This document shows positions 17,005 through 25,929 of a stretch of 64,000 nt of DNA, piece after piece. The DNA lies in NCBI GenBank assembly GCA_934525595.1, contig CAKSZJ010000016.1, forward strand, positions 8,172-72,171, given 5' to 3'. The position numbers and the translations under genes were made by a program. Every line of letters begins with the position of its first letter. The stretch's first letter is position 1. Under the pieces are notes generated by a model, which saw only the letters and a list, made by a program, of their open reading frames with translations, was not told the origin of the DNA and made no database searches. This stretch comes from an uncultured Chiayiivirga sp. (GTDB taxonomy: Bacteria > Pseudomonadota > Gammaproteobacteria > Xanthomonadales > Xanthomonadaceae).

Positions 17005-19515
17005 ATGGCCAGATCATTCCCCATCCTGAGAACTCTGATTCTGGTGGCGTCATGCATGGTGTCGGGTGCCTGCGGATCTGCCGTGGACGCAGACGGTGCG
17101 GCCACCGATGCCGCGACCGACGGCAGTGCTCCTTCCGTGCTTTCCCTGACCCCGACCGACGGCATCGCTCGCCTCGATGAGGCCGATCCCGAAGGTGCCT
17201 ATACGCGGCTGCGCAATCTGGCCCTTTCCGGCGACCACGCCACCGCGCAGCGCGGACTGATCGAACTGCTGGCGCACGATGCCCTTCCCGCATCGCTGCG
17301 GATGCGCATCTACATCACCGCCATCAGCATCGCCACCAACTACGAAGACTGGCCGCAGGCGTTTTCCCTGCTCAACGAGGCCATGCCCCACCTGCCGTCC
17401 GCACCGGGCGAGGCCGCACGCCTGCTTGGCGCCGCCAGTCAGCTCTATTCCGCCGTCGGCGAAACCGAGCGCGCCCTCGACCTGGGCCTGCGTGCGGTCC
17501 AGGCGGCCGAAGCCGGGCAGGAGGATCTTCCAGCCTGTCACGCTGTCGCCGCGCTGGCCATTGCCTATGAGAACGGGGATGTCTGGGGAGCCGCGCTGCA
17601 ATGGCGCAAGCGCCAGGTCGAAGCCTGCGCCCGCGCTGGCGATGCGCTGTTTGCCGCCAACGGCAAGTATGGCGTCGGTACGGTGTCGATGGCGCAGGGG
17701 CAGTATCGCCAGGCATTGGAGTGGGGTGAGGAGGCGCTGGCCGATTACGAGGCCGACGCCTATGAAGCCGGTGCCAGCAACGCCAGACTCCTGATTGCCC
17801 TGACCCTGGTCGAACTGGGAGAGCAGTCGAAGCGCGCGGACGCGCTGCTGGCCGGCCTTGCCGCGCGCAATCGCACCCGCCCTTCGATGCTGGTGATGGT
17901 CGATGTCGAACAGGCCAGAGCAACCCTCGCCGAGTCGCGCGGCGATCTGGCAGCCAGCGTTGTGCATCTCAGGGAGGCATTGAGGCTGTCGAAGGAGGTT
18001 GACCGGAGCGCGCGTGCCCGGCAGCTGGCCTACCTGCAGATCCAGTTCGACACCCAGCTCAAGGAACAGCGGATTTCCCTGCTGGAAGCCGAGAAGGCAC
18101 TGGCCGAGGCGACCACCACGGCTGCCCACAGGCGCCAGCTGCTGCTGGCGACCGGCGTGGCTGGCCTCATCGTCTCGTCCACGCTTCTCCTTCTTCTCCT
18201 GCGCCGCACCCTGCGCGATCGCCGGCGCTATCGCTGGGAGGCCGAGCACGACGGACTCACCCGGCTCATCAACCAGCAGCACCTGCTCAAGGTCGGCGAT
18301 GCGGCGTTCTCGCGGGCTGCGAAGGCCGGACGGCCATTCAGCGCCATTGCGGTGGACATCGATCTTTTCAAGCACATCAACGATACCCACGGACACGCGG
18401 CGGGCGACGAGGCACTGCGCGCGATGGGTCACTGGATCCGTGACGTGGTGGGAGAACGGGGCATCGCCGCGCGGCGCGGCGGTGACGAGTTCATGATCCT
18501 GGTCGAGGACGATGTCATCCAGGCCAAGCGCCTGCTGCAGCGCCTGCGCGAGCGGATCGTTCCGGTGATCGTGCATGGCCGCACGCTGGCGTTCACCATC
18601 AGCGCCGGCATCTGTCAGGCCGACGCGCGCGTAGGCTCGATCGAGCAGCTTCTCCACAAGGCCGACAAGGCGCTGTATCGAGCCAAGCGGCAGGGCCGCG
18701 ACAGGCTCGCCTGCTGGAACGACGAGGTGCCGGATGATACGAATGCCGCTTCGACCGGCAGCCTCGTGGTGGTCGGGTGCGGCATCCAGTTCGGCCGTCA
18801 CGTCAGCGAACGCACGCTGTCGGAAATCCAGCAGGCGCAGGTGGTGTTCTGTCTGGCCGACCCCTTCGCGCTGGCGATGATCACGCGTCTGCGCCCCGAC
18901 GTCATCAACCTCGGGACGCACTACGCACCGGGCCGCGACCGGCGTGAGACCTACCGCGACATCGACGCGGCGATCATGCGCGAGGTGCGCGCCGGAAAAG
19001 CGGTCTGTGCGGTGTTCTATGGCCACCCCGGCGTCTTTGCCGACGTGCCGCACCAGGTGGTCCGCAAGGCGCGTGCCGAGGGCATGAGCGCGCGCATGGA
19101 GCCTGGCATCTCGGCCGAAGCCTGCCTGTATGCCGACCTGGGAATCGATCCCGGCCAGCGCGGCGTCCAGTCGCTGGAGGCCACGTACTTCCTCTGCTAT
19201 GACCGGCAGATCGACCCGCAGGGCCACGTGCTGCTCTGGCAGGTGGCGCTGGCGGGCGACTGGTCGTGCACCCGTCTGGAGGCCGATCGGGACGGGCTGC
19301 GCGCGCTGGTGGAAAAGCTCCTGCGCTGGTATCCGCCCGATCACGAGGTGATCCTTTACGAAGCCGCGCAGTTGCCGATCGACGACTTCCGCGCCGAGCA
19401 CCTGCGCCTTTGCGACCTGCCGGACGCGCAGTACCGGCAGATCACCACCCTGGTCATCCCGCCGCTGGAGTCCGCGCTGCGGCGCGATCCCGCCTGTGAA
19501 GCCGCAGCGAACTGA
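17005..19515 (+). CDS. Membrane TPR-GGDEF protein fused to a borosin-type alpha-N-methyltransferase domain
   Basis: An 836-residue protein. Residues 1-23 form an export signal ending VSGAC (possible, imperfect lipobox); about 60-365 are TPR-like helices, presumably periplasmic; 379-400 are a membrane helix; about 410-570 are a GGDEF domain with intact GGDEF (492-496) and KADKALYRAKRQGRD; about 585-825 are a tetrapyrrole-methylase-fold domain. The last carries VVVGCGIQFG (SAM loop), FYGHPGVFADVPH and MEPGISAEACLYADLGIDPG, which in my recollection are hallmarks of the borosin enzymes SonM and OphMA rather than of cobalamin-pathway methylases. Such enzymes methylate backbone amides of a peptide; the substrate is probably the 72-residue product encoded just upstream. 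Topology places both enzymatic domains in the cytoplasm. Fusion to a diguanylate cyclase is unusual; no frameshift or internal stop is seen at the junction (about 568-585), so the fusion is real in this sequence. Confidence 0.85.
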   Translation: MARSFPILRTLILVASCMVSGACGSAVDADGAATDAATDGSAPSVLSLTPTDGIARLDEADPEGAYTRLRNLALSGDHATAQRGLIELLAHDALPASLRMRIYITAISIATNYEDWPQAFSLLNEAMPHLPSAPGEAARLLGAASQLYSAVGETERALDLGLRAVQAAEAGQEDLPACHAVAALAIAYENGDVWGAALQWRKRQVEACARAGDALFAANGKYGVGTVSMAQGQYRQALEWGEEALADYEADAYEAGASNARLLIALTLVELGEQSKRADALLAGLAARNRTRPSMLVMVDVEQARATLAESRGDLAASVVHLREALRLSKEVDRSARARQLAYLQIQFDTQLKEQRISLLEAEKALAEATTTAAHRRQLLLATGVAGLIVSSTLLLLLLRRTLRDRRRYRWEAEHDGLTRLINQQHLLKVGDAAFSRAAKAGRPFSAIAVDIDLFKHINDTHGHAAGDEALRAMGHWIRDVVGERGIAARRGGDEFMILVEDDVIQAKRLLQRLRERIVPVIVHGRTLAFTISAGICQADARVGSIEQLLHKADKALYRAKRQGRDRLACWNDEVPDDTNAASTGSLVVVGCGIQFGRHVSERTLSEIQQAQVVFCLADPFALAMITRLRPDVINLGTHYAPGRDRRETYRDIDAAIMREVRAGKAVCAVFYGHPGVFADVPHQVVRKARAEGMSARMEPGISAEACLYADLGIDPGQRGVQSLEATYFLCYDRQIDPQGHVLLWQVALAGDWSCTRLEADRDGLRALVEKLLRWYPPDHEVILYEAAQLPIDDFRAEHLRLCDLPDAQYRQITTLVIPPLESALRRDPACEAAAN

Positions 19516-19537
19516 CGGTTCGCCGGATGCCTGCCTC

Positions 19538-20350
19538 TCAGCGCTGGCAGCGCGAACAGTACACCGTGGCGCGCTGGCCCCAGTCGGCGGCGCGCAGCGT
19601 GTGTCCACAAGCCTTGCACGGCTGCCCGGCGCGCCCGTAGACGAACAGCTCCTGCGCGAAATAGCCCGGTGCGCCGTCCGGCGCGAGAAAATCGCGCAGC
19701 GTGGTGCCGCCGCGCGCGATCGCCCGCGCGAGGATGTCCTTCACCGCCAGCGCGAGCCGCTCCCAGCGCGCCGGGGCAATGCGCCCGGCGGCCCGGCCGG
19801 GATGGATGCCGGCGCGAAACAGCGCCTCGGCGGCGTAGATGTTTCCCACGCCCACCACGATGCGCTGGTCCATCAGGAAATGCTTGACCGGCGCGCTGCG
19901 CCCCGCCGCCGCGCGCGCGAGCCAGTCGGCATTGAAATCATCCGACAGCGGCTCTGGACCTAGACCTTCCAGAAGCGGATGCCGGGTGCCGGCCGGCTGC
20001 CAGAGCAGGGCGCCGAAGCGGCGCGGATCGTTCAGGCGCAGCAGATGACCATCGTCGAGCACCAGATCCGCGTGGTCGTGCGGGCGCACCGGCGCATCGT
20101 GCGGCAGCACGCGCAGGCTGCCCGACATTCCCAGGTGCACGATCACGCTGCCCGATTCGGCGTCGAGCAGCAGGTATTTGGCGCGCCGCCGCGCCGCGAC
20201 GATGCGCTGCCCCGGAAGCTCTTCGCCGATCTCGCGTGGAATCGGCCAGCGCAGGTCGGGCCGCCGCAGCACCGTCGCGCGCACGCGGCGTCCGACGACG
20301 TGCGGCGCGATGCCGCGGCAGGTGGTTTCGACCTCGGGAAGTTCGGGCAT
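19538..20350 (-). CDS. mutM: Formamidopyrimidine-DNA glycosylase MutM (Fpg)
   Basis: A 270-residue DNA repair glycosylase/AP lyase. The N-terminus is PELPEVETT, in which Pro2 becomes the catalytic residue after removal of Met and Glu3 is essential. [13 protein letters not shown] is the helix-two-turn-helix DNA-binding block, and the C-terminus is a zinc finger (CKACG and CSRC) with the final QR. It removes 8-oxoguanine and opened purines from DNA. The start (ATG at 20348-20350) is fixed by the need for Pro2. It converges with the TPR-GGDEF-methyltransferase gene, leaving only 22 bases between their stops. Confidence 0.96.
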   Translation of the reverse strand: MPELPEVETTCRGIAPHVVGRRVRATVLRRPDLRWPIPREIGEELPGQRIVAARRRAKYLLLDAESGSVIVHLGMSGSLRVLPHDAPVRPHDHADLVLDDGHLLRLNDPRRFGALLWQPAGTRHPLLEGLGPEPLSDDFNADWLARAAAGRSAPVKHFLMDQRIVVGVGNIYAAEALFRAGIHPGRAAGRIAPARWERLALAVKDILARAIARGGTTLRDFLAPDGAPGYFAQELFVYGRAGQPCKACGHTLRAADWGQRATVYCSRCQR

Positions 20351-20462
20351 GGCGGGCAAAGCGTCACGGGGCACCTGATTGTCGTGCCGGAACGCCCGGA
20401 ATGCGACGCGGCGCGGTGACTTTGCCGGCAAAGGCGGCGATGATCCGCCCAGGGAGAATCCA

Positions 20463-20846
20463 ATGCCGCCGATGTACCCTCGCCCGTCCGAAGGTTCCGC
20501 GTCCCTGCGCTTGCGTCACGCCTGCGCGGTCGCCGCGGCGCTGCTGTCCGCTTCCTTTGCCACCCAGGCGCAGGCCAGCCGCAGCGAGTACCTGAGCTGG
20601 TTCGATACCGATGGCGACGGACGCGTCTCGCTGGCCGAGTATCAGGACTACCTGAGCCAGGGATTCCACGCCATGGACCGCAACGGCGACGGCGTGCTGT
20701 CGGCCAGTGAAATGCCCGCCGGCGTCCGCCTGCGCACCGCCACCACGCTCGAATCCCGCCACCGCGCCCTGACCCGCATGTTCGACCGGCTCGACCTCGA
20801 CAACGACGGCTACCTGGATGCCAACGAGCTGACCGCGGTGCCGTGA
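20463..20846 (+). CDS. Exported EF-hand calcium-binding protein
   Basis: A 127-residue protein with an N-terminal signal peptide (hydrophobic [14 protein letters not shown], cleavage near AQA-S) and three canonical EF-hand loops: [24 protein letters not shown] and [12 protein letters not shown]. Each has Asp at positions 1, 3 and 5 and Glu at position 12, so calcium binding is expected. It probably acts in the periplasm or outside; its partner is unknown. It is divergent from mutM and followed by xthA after 106 bases. Confidence 0.85.
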   Translation: MPPMYPRPSEGSASLRLRHACAVAAALLSASFATQAQASRSEYLSWFDTDGDGRVSLAEYQDYLSQGFHAMDRNGDGVLSASEMPAGVRLRTATTLESRHRALTRMFDRLDLDNDGYLDANELTAVP

Positions 20847-20952
20847 GTGTCGATGGCGGCGTGTGTGCGGGGCGGCCTGCTGGTGACCTGCGCGGGCTAC
20901 CGGTTTTCCCGGGTGCGCGCCAGAATGGCCGGGCACGCACCGTGGATCGCCC

Positions 20953-21729
20953 ATGAAAATCGCCAGCTGGAACGTCAACTCGCTCAACGTGCGCTTGCCG
21001 CATGTGCTCGACTGGCTGGGCCAGGCGCGTCCGGACGTGCTCGCGCTGCAGGAGACCAAGCTGGACGATGCGCGTTTTCCCGCTGAGGCGCTGGCGCAGG
21101 CAGGCTATGCCAGCGTCTTCCACGGGCAGAAGACTTACAACGGGGTGGCGATCCTCGCTCGGGATCACGCCATCGAAGACGTGCGATCGGGCATCCCGGG
21201 TTTCGAGGACGATCAGGCCCGCGCGCTGGCGGCCACGGTGGGCGGGGTGCGGGTGATCGACCTCTACGTGGTCAACGGCCAGTCGGTGGGCAGCGACAAG
21301 TACGACTACAAGCTGCGCTGGCTTGCCGCCGTGCACGACTGGCTCGCCGCCGAGCGTGCGCGCCATCCCGATCTTGTCGTGCTGGGTGATTTCAACATCG
21401 CGCCGGACGATCGCGACGTGCACGACCCCGCGATCTGGGGCGACGACAGCATCCTCACTTCCACCGCCGAACGGGCCGCCTTGGGCCGGCTGCTGGCGCT
21501 GGGCCTGCACGACAGCTTCCGCCTGTTTGAATCCGAAGGCGGGCACTTTTCCTGGTGGGACTATCGTGCCGCAGGATTTCGCCGCAACCTCGGGCTGCGC
21601 ATCGACCTCGTCCTGGCCAGCGACGCCCTGCGCCCGCGCCTTGTGGCCGCAGGCATCGACCGTGAGCCGCGCACCTGGGAACGGCCCAGCGACCATGCCC
21701 CGGTGTGGCTGACGCTGGCACCGGGTTGA
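20953..21729 (+). CDS. xthA: Exodeoxyribonuclease III (XthA)
   Basis: A 258-residue member of the exonuclease III/APE family. [30 protein letters not shown] (metal-binding Glu), [15 protein letters not shown] (catalytic Asp-Asn) and the final SDHAPVWL (catalytic His) are all present. It cuts abasic sites and removes blocked 3-prime ends, the step after MutM action; the two repair genes sit within 700 bases of each other on opposite strands. A small GC hairpin (21733-21747) follows the stop before the convergent priA gene. Confidence 0.94.
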   Translation: MKIASWNVNSLNVRLPHVLDWLGQARPDVLALQETKLDDARFPAEALAQAGYASVFHGQKTYNGVAILARDHAIEDVRSGIPGFEDDQARALAATVGGVRVIDLYVVNGQSVGSDKYDYKLRWLAAVHDWLAAERARHPDLVVLGDFNIAPDDRDVHDPAIWGDDSILTSTAERAALGRLLALGLHDSFRLFESEGGHFSWWDYRAAGFRRNLGLRIDLVLASDALRPRLVAAGIDREPRTWERPSDHAPVWLTLAPG

Positions 21730-21732
21730 AAC

Positions 21733-21747
21733 CGCGGCGCAGCCGCG
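21733..21747. terminator. GC hairpin between convergent xthA and priA
   Basis: CGCGGC, a GCA loop, then GCCGCG: a perfect six-base stem located four bases after the xthA stop. There is no T-run on either strand, so it is only a candidate terminator or transcript-end stabiliser. Confidence 0.4.
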
Positions 21748-21833
21748 ATCCCGTTGGAAGCCGTCCGCGAGGAGTTCATCGCTGATTGCCCGGCAGCGGG
21801 CGATGCCCGGGGCGCGTACTGGACACGTCGCGG

Positions 21834-24026
21834 TCAGTAGAGATCCACGGGGTCCACGTCCAGCGACCAGCGCACGCGGCGCGCTTCGGGCAGCTCGAAG
21901 AGCGCGGGATACAGCGTGCGCAGCAGGGCCTGCAGGGCGGGGCGATGGGTGGATTCTATGAGGAGCTGGCCGCGCAGCCGTCCGGCGCGGCGCGGCATGG
22001 GCGCTGGCATCGGGGCGTGCACCTGCACCTCTTTGCCGCCCTGCGCGCCGGCGCAGGCACGGGCGGCGGCGAGGAAGGCCTCGAGCGGCTCGGCGTGGGG
22101 CGCCTCGGCGCGCAGCAGGGCCAGGTGCGAGAACGGCGGGAAGCCGGCGGCCGCGCGTTCGGCCAGTTCGGCCTCGGCGAAGGCCGGGTAACCGCGCGTC
22201 ACCAGGGTCTGCAGGAGCGGATGCTCGGGGTGGTGGGTCTGCAGCCAGACCTCGCCCGCACGCTGCGCACGCCCGGCGCGCCCGGCCACCTGTACCAGCA
22301 GTTGGGCCATGCGCTCGCCGGCGCGGAAATCGGCACTGAAGAGCCCTTCGTCGGCGCTGGTGATCGCGACCAGCGTGAGGTTGGGCAGGTCGTGGCCCTT
22401 GGCCAGCATCTGGGTGCCGACCAGGATGCCTGGCCGGTCGCCGAGCGCCTCGAAGTGCTTTTCCACTGCGTCGCGCCCGCGCGTGGTCTCACGGTCCACG
22501 CGTACCAGCGGCACGCCGGGAAAGCGCGCCGCGAGCGCTTCTTCCAGGCGCTCGGTACCGGCGCCCTGCGGCACCAGCGCCAGCCCGCCGCAGTCCGGAC
22601 AGGCCGGTGGCACCGTGCGCCGGTGACCGCAGTGGTGGCAGATCAGGCGGTGACGGCCGTGCAGGGTGAGCGGGCGGTCGCAGCGCGCGCAGTCGGCGTG
22701 CCAGCCGCAGTCATGGCACAGCAGGACGGGGGCGTAGCCGCGACGGTTGCGGAACACCAGGGCCTGTTCGCCGCGTTCGAGGCAGGCTTCGATGGCATCC
22801 AGCAGCGGGCGCGAGAGCCCGTGCTGCAGGCGCTGGCTGCGCAGATCCAGCACGTTCACCCGAGGCGGACGGGCGCCGCCGGCGCGCTCGCGCAGTTTCA
22901 GCCAGGCGTATCGGCCGGTGCGCGCGTGCTGCAGGGTTTCCAGGCTCGGGGTGGCGCTGCCCAGCACCACCGGCACGCCGAGGCCGTGGGCGCGCACCAG
23001 GGCGAAGTCGCGGGCGTGATAGCGAAAGCCGTCCTGCTGCTTGTAGGAACCGTCGTGCTCCTCGTCCACCACGATCAGGCCGGCCTCCGGCAGCGGCGTG
23101 AAAACGGCCGAGCGGGTGCCGATCAGCACCCGCGCCTCGCCGCGCGCCATGCGTGCGAAGGTGGCGGCGCGCTCTGTTTCGGAAAGGCCGGAGTGCAGCG
23201 CCAGCACGGGCACCGGCAGGCGTTCGCCATAGCGGCGGATGGCCTGCGGGGTGAGGCCGATCTCCGGGACCAGCACGAGCGCCTGGCGGCCGCGCGCCAG
23301 GCAGCGCTCGATTGCGTCCAGGTAGACCTCGGTCTTGCCGCTGCCGGTGACCCCTTCCAGCAGGGCGACGGCGAAGCTGCCGGCCAGGGTGTCGATGGCG
23401 CGGGTGGCTTCGGCCTGCGCCGGAGAAAGCTCGGGCGCGGCGCGTGCGGGCGGCTGCGGATCGCGCGATGGCGCGCGCAGCGCCGAAGCGGCCAGGCCGC
23501 GGGACTCGAGGCGGCGCAGGGCGTCGCGCCAGCCCGGGCCGATGGATGCTGCCAGCGTTGCCGCGTCGCGTTCGCCGCCTGCCAGGCATTCGGCGAGCGC
23601 ACGCGGGCGCGTGCCGCGTCGCAGCCCGGACAGCGCGGTGATGCCGGCCTCGGTCAGATGCCAGGAGGCGATACGGGTGTCGGGCAGCGCTTCGCCCTGC
23701 CGTAGCGCCACCGGCAGGGCGGTGGCCAGCACTTCGCCGAGGGGGCGCTGCCAGTAGCCGGCCGCCCAGCACAGCGCCTGCCACAGCGGCGCGTCGAACA
23801 GCGGCGTTTCGTCCAGCACGGCGTCGGCGGCGCGAAGTTCCGGTCCGCCAGGGTCGGCCGTGCCGGATTCGACGTAGAAGCCCACCAGGGAGCGGTTGCC
23901 GAACGGCACCCGCACCCGGGCGCCGGCCGCAGGCTCGGGCGCGCCGTCCGCAGGCAGATAGTCGAACAGGCGCGGCAGCGGTACGGGCAGGGCGAGGCGC
24001 CAGATGGCCGGGGCGAGGGCGGGCAT
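21834..24026 (-). CDS. priA: Primosomal replication protein N' (PriA helicase)
   Basis: A 730-residue replication-restart helicase. The order is an N-terminal DNA-binding domain (WRLALPVPLPRLFDYL), helicase Walker A GVTGSGKTEVYL, DEEHDGSYKQ (motif II), a zinc-binding segment with paired cysteines (CHDCG, CARC, CHHCG, CPDCGG) and the C-terminal helicase lobe with GTQMLAKGHD and QVAGRAGR. PriA rebuilds replication forks by loading DnaB. The start at MPALAPAIWRL (ATG 24024-24026) matches the family N-terminus. The upstream intergenic region contains a perfect DnaA-box sequence. Confidence 0.95.
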   Translation of the reverse strand: MPALAPAIWRLALPVPLPRLFDYLPADGAPEPAAGARVRVPFGNRSLVGFYVESGTADPGGPELRAADAVLDETPLFDAPLWQALCWAAGYWQRPLGEVLATALPVALRQGEALPDTRIASWHLTEAGITALSGLRRGTRPRALAECLAGGERDAATLAASIGPGWRDALRRLESRGLAASALRAPSRDPQPPARAAPELSPAQAEATRAIDTLAGSFAVALLEGVTGSGKTEVYLDAIERCLARGRQALVLVPEIGLTPQAIRRYGERLPVPVLALHSGLSETERAATFARMARGEARVLIGTRSAVFTPLPEAGLIVVDEEHDGSYKQQDGFRYHARDFALVRAHGLGVPVVLGSATPSLETLQHARTGRYAWLKLRERAGGARPPRVNVLDLRSQRLQHGLSRPLLDAIEACLERGEQALVFRNRRGYAPVLLCHDCGWHADCARCDRPLTLHGRHRLICHHCGHRRTVPPACPDCGGLALVPQGAGTERLEEALAARFPGVPLVRVDRETTRGRDAVEKHFEALGDRPGILVGTQMLAKGHDLPNLTLVAITSADEGLFSADFRAGERMAQLLVQVAGRAGRAQRAGEVWLQTHHPEHPLLQTLVTRGYPAFAEAELAERAAAGFPPFSHLALLRAEAPHAEPLEAFLAAARACAGAQGGKEVQVHAPMPAPMPRRAGRLRGQLLIESTHRPALQALLRTLYPALFELPEARRVRWSLDVDPVDLY

Positions 24027-24497
24027 CGGTGCAGTGTAGAGGCTGTACCGTGACGGGCGTCTCGCAGTTACCGCAAGGTCCTGTCCCTGGGGTGATGAAT
24101 TGTCGGTAACTTCCTGTCGTGTCAGACGAAACCCGTGAAATCCACATGTCCTGTGGATAAGTGTGTGGAGCACCCGCCGCGGTCGGGTGCGCCGGCCCCA
24201 TGGCTGCGTCCACTGGGGCGTCTTGGGTAAAAAATAGCCAAGCGAACAATGGTCATATATATCAATGCGTTGCTGGCACAGGCCGTGCGACGGGAAGCGT
24301 GGCGAGGGGAAAATCCACGCGATCGGCGCCGCAGCGATCCCGCTGTGCACAACGCGCGCGCCGCAAGCCCTTGTGCTGCTTGGCTGGAACCCGAGGCGAT
24401 GGGAAGTCAAGCCCCACGGATGGGGTAGGCTGGAGGCGGCCGATCCAGGGTGGACGCGCTGCTATCCTGCCCCGGCCATTCCGCCCTCTTCGATCCG
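24027..24497. other. 471-base intergenic region between divergent priA and a sigma-like gene
   Basis: No convincing gene on either strand. It holds a TCCACA-TGTCC-TGTGGA inverted repeat (24141-24157) overlapping a perfect DnaA-box sequence (TGTGGATAA, 24152-24160), and an AT-rich stretch about 24222-24270 (runs AAAAAA and ATATATA) that stands out strongly from the surrounding GC-rich DNA. Promoters for both flanking genes must lie here; a TATCCT hexamer at 24463-24468 is a weak -10 candidate for the plus-strand gene. Confidence 0.55.
24152..24160 (-). promoter_or_regulatory. DnaA-box-like 9-mer
   Basis: TGTGGATAA on the plus strand is the exact complement of the consensus DnaA box TTATCCACA. 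It lies 126 bases upstream of the priA start. A single box may regulate priA but is not evidence for an origin. Confidence 0.45.
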
Positions 24498-25193
24498 ATG
24501 CCGCTTCCCAGTTCGTCTTCGCCCGCACCGTCGTTTCTCTCGCTGCCGGATGCGGTGGCGCGGCGGCGGCTGCACGAGGCACTGGCGCGACTTTCCCCGC
24601 TGCAGCGTCAGGTGTTCCTGCTGCGCCTGCAGGAGGGCGTGGAGTCGGGCGACATCGCCCGGCGCCTGGGCGTGGCGCCCGTGGCCGTCGGCGCGTCGCT
24701 GGCGTTTGCCACGTCCCAGCTGCGCATGCAGCTCTCGGATCGGCCGCAGGATCGCGAGTCGGCCGACTGGCTCAGGCGCTGCCGTGCGCTGCTGCGCGAG
24801 GGCGTGGTTGCCGATGGCGCGGGTGCATCCGCGCCTGAAGCGGGGCAGCCCGCGGTGCCTGCGACGCGCGCGGCCGCTGCGCCGAACGGTTCGGTCACTT
24901 CGCCGCGCCGGCGTCCGCCGGTCACGCTCGGGCTCTGGCCGCGGCTTCCGGCGGCGCTGGCCCTGTTGGTGCTGGGGGCCGCGCTGCTGCTCGGCTGGCT
25001 GGCCTGGCACACGGCGCGCCCTTCGCGCGTCGAGATGCCGGCGGGCCCTCATCGGATGCCGCCACCGACGGCGCCTGAAGCTCCGCTCACCGCGCCCGAT
25101 TTCATGCTGGTGCTCCTGCGCCAGCAGCACCCGGAGATGCTCGACGACCTGGAGTTCCACGTCTGGCTGTCCGAGCAGGAGGCGTTGCGATGA
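24498..25193 (+). CDS. Membrane-anchored sigma-70 region 4-like protein
   Basis: A 231-residue protein with an unusual layout. Residues about 15-75 look like a sigma-70 region 4 helix-turn-helix (LARLSPLQRQVFLLRLQEGV then DIARRLGVAPVAVGASLAFA); there is no region 2, so it cannot act as a complete sigma factor. A linker follows, then one membrane helix (about 153-175, LALLVLGAALLLGWLAW) and a short outer segment ending FHVWLSEQEALR. The layout puts a DNA- or RNA polymerase-binding domain on the inner face of the membrane. It overlaps the next gene by four bases, so the two products are probably made in fixed ratio. In related bacteria such genes are sometimes annotated as sigma factors; its regulatory role is not known to me. 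Confidence 0.7.
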   Translation: MPLPSSSSPAPSFLSLPDAVARRRLHEALARLSPLQRQVFLLRLQEGVESGDIARRLGVAPVAVGASLAFATSQLRMQLSDRPQDRESADWLRRCRALLREGVVADGAGASAPEAGQPAVPATRAAAAPNGSVTSPRRRPPVTLGLWPRLPAALALLVLGAALLLGWLAWHTARPSRVEMPAGPHRMPPPTAPEAPLTAPDFMLVLLRQQHPEMLDDLEFHVWLSEQEALR

Positions 25194-25849
25194 AGCGCGC
25201 CGCGCTCTGCGGCCTGGTCGTGCTCGCCGGTGCGGCGCTGGCGCAGGCTCCGGTTTCGCCAGAAGACCCTGACGCGGCGGCGCTGCGCCGGACGCTGGCG
25301 CCGTTCCATAGCCTGCTGGCCGGGTGGCCTGCGGTGCTGCGCGAACGCCTGGAGCTGCACGCGCGGGCGTGGCTGGCGCTGTCGCCCGAGGCGCAGGCCC
25401 GGCTGCGCCTGGCGCTGGCCGCGTGGGACGAACTGGCGCCGCAGGAGAAACTCGCGCTGCGCGAGCGTTTCGACGCCTGGGAGCATCTCGACGAACCCAC
25501 CCGCCGCGCGGCGCTCGAAGCCGCAGCGCAGCTGGCGCAGATGCCGACGGAGGTGCAGGCCGCATGGCGCGCGCGCTTCGACGCGCTGACACCCGAGGAG
25601 CGCCAGCGCTACCGCTTCGATCCGCCCACGCGGGCCGCCATGGATCTGGCCGGCCAGCTCTTCCCGTTCGTGCCGGCCGAGGAGCACGCCGACACGCTGG
25701 CGCTGCTGCGCGCGCTGACGCCCGCCCAGGTCGAAGCCCTGCGCCACGAGCTGCGGCGGCTGCCGCCGAACCGGCGTGATGCGTTCCGGGTGCGCCTGCT
25801 CGAACTGGACGACCAGGGCCGCGCCGCCCTGCTGGGGACCGTTCCCTGA
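25190..25849 (+). CDS. Exported DUF3106 domain protein
   Basis: A 219-residue protein with a signal peptide (residues 1-19, cleavage near ALA-Q) and a repetitive helical domain. LSPEAQARLRLALAAWDELA, LTPEERQRYRF and related LxPxxxxxL units are typical of DUF3106, whose repeats are rich in Leu, Arg, Glu and Trp. It is predicted periplasmic. Its ATG overlaps the stop of the membrane-anchored sigma-like gene (ATGA), implying that the periplasmic protein and the membrane regulator belong to one system; the direction of control is inference. A GCCGCGG hairpin (25864-25880) follows the stop. Confidence 0.78.
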   Translation: MKRAALCGLVVLAGAALAQAPVSPEDPDAAALRRTLAPFHSLLAGWPAVLRERLELHARAWLALSPEAQARLRLALAAWDELAPQEKLALRERFDAWEHLDEPTRRAALEAAAQLAQMPTEVQAAWRARFDALTPEERQRYRFDPPTRAAMDLAGQLFPFVPAEEHADTLALLRALTPAQVEALRHELRRLPPNRRDAFRVRLLELDDQGRAALLGTVP

Positions 25850-25929
25850 GTCCGGGCGAGCGGGCCGCGGCTGCCGCGGCGCGGGTCCAGCTGCTACCCT
25901 CTCGTCCCCGCGCCGCGCCCGTCACCGCC

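Noticed and set aside
19138..19512. Cobalamin/siroheme biosynthesis methylase reading of the C-terminal domain
   Set aside because: No tetrapyrrole genes are nearby and the MEPGISAEACL and DLGIDPG motifs fit borosin enzymes better; kept only as the refuting alternative.
24152..24160. Chromosomal replication origin near priA
   Set aside because: Only one exact DnaA box was seen and no dnaA, dnaN or rpmH nearby.
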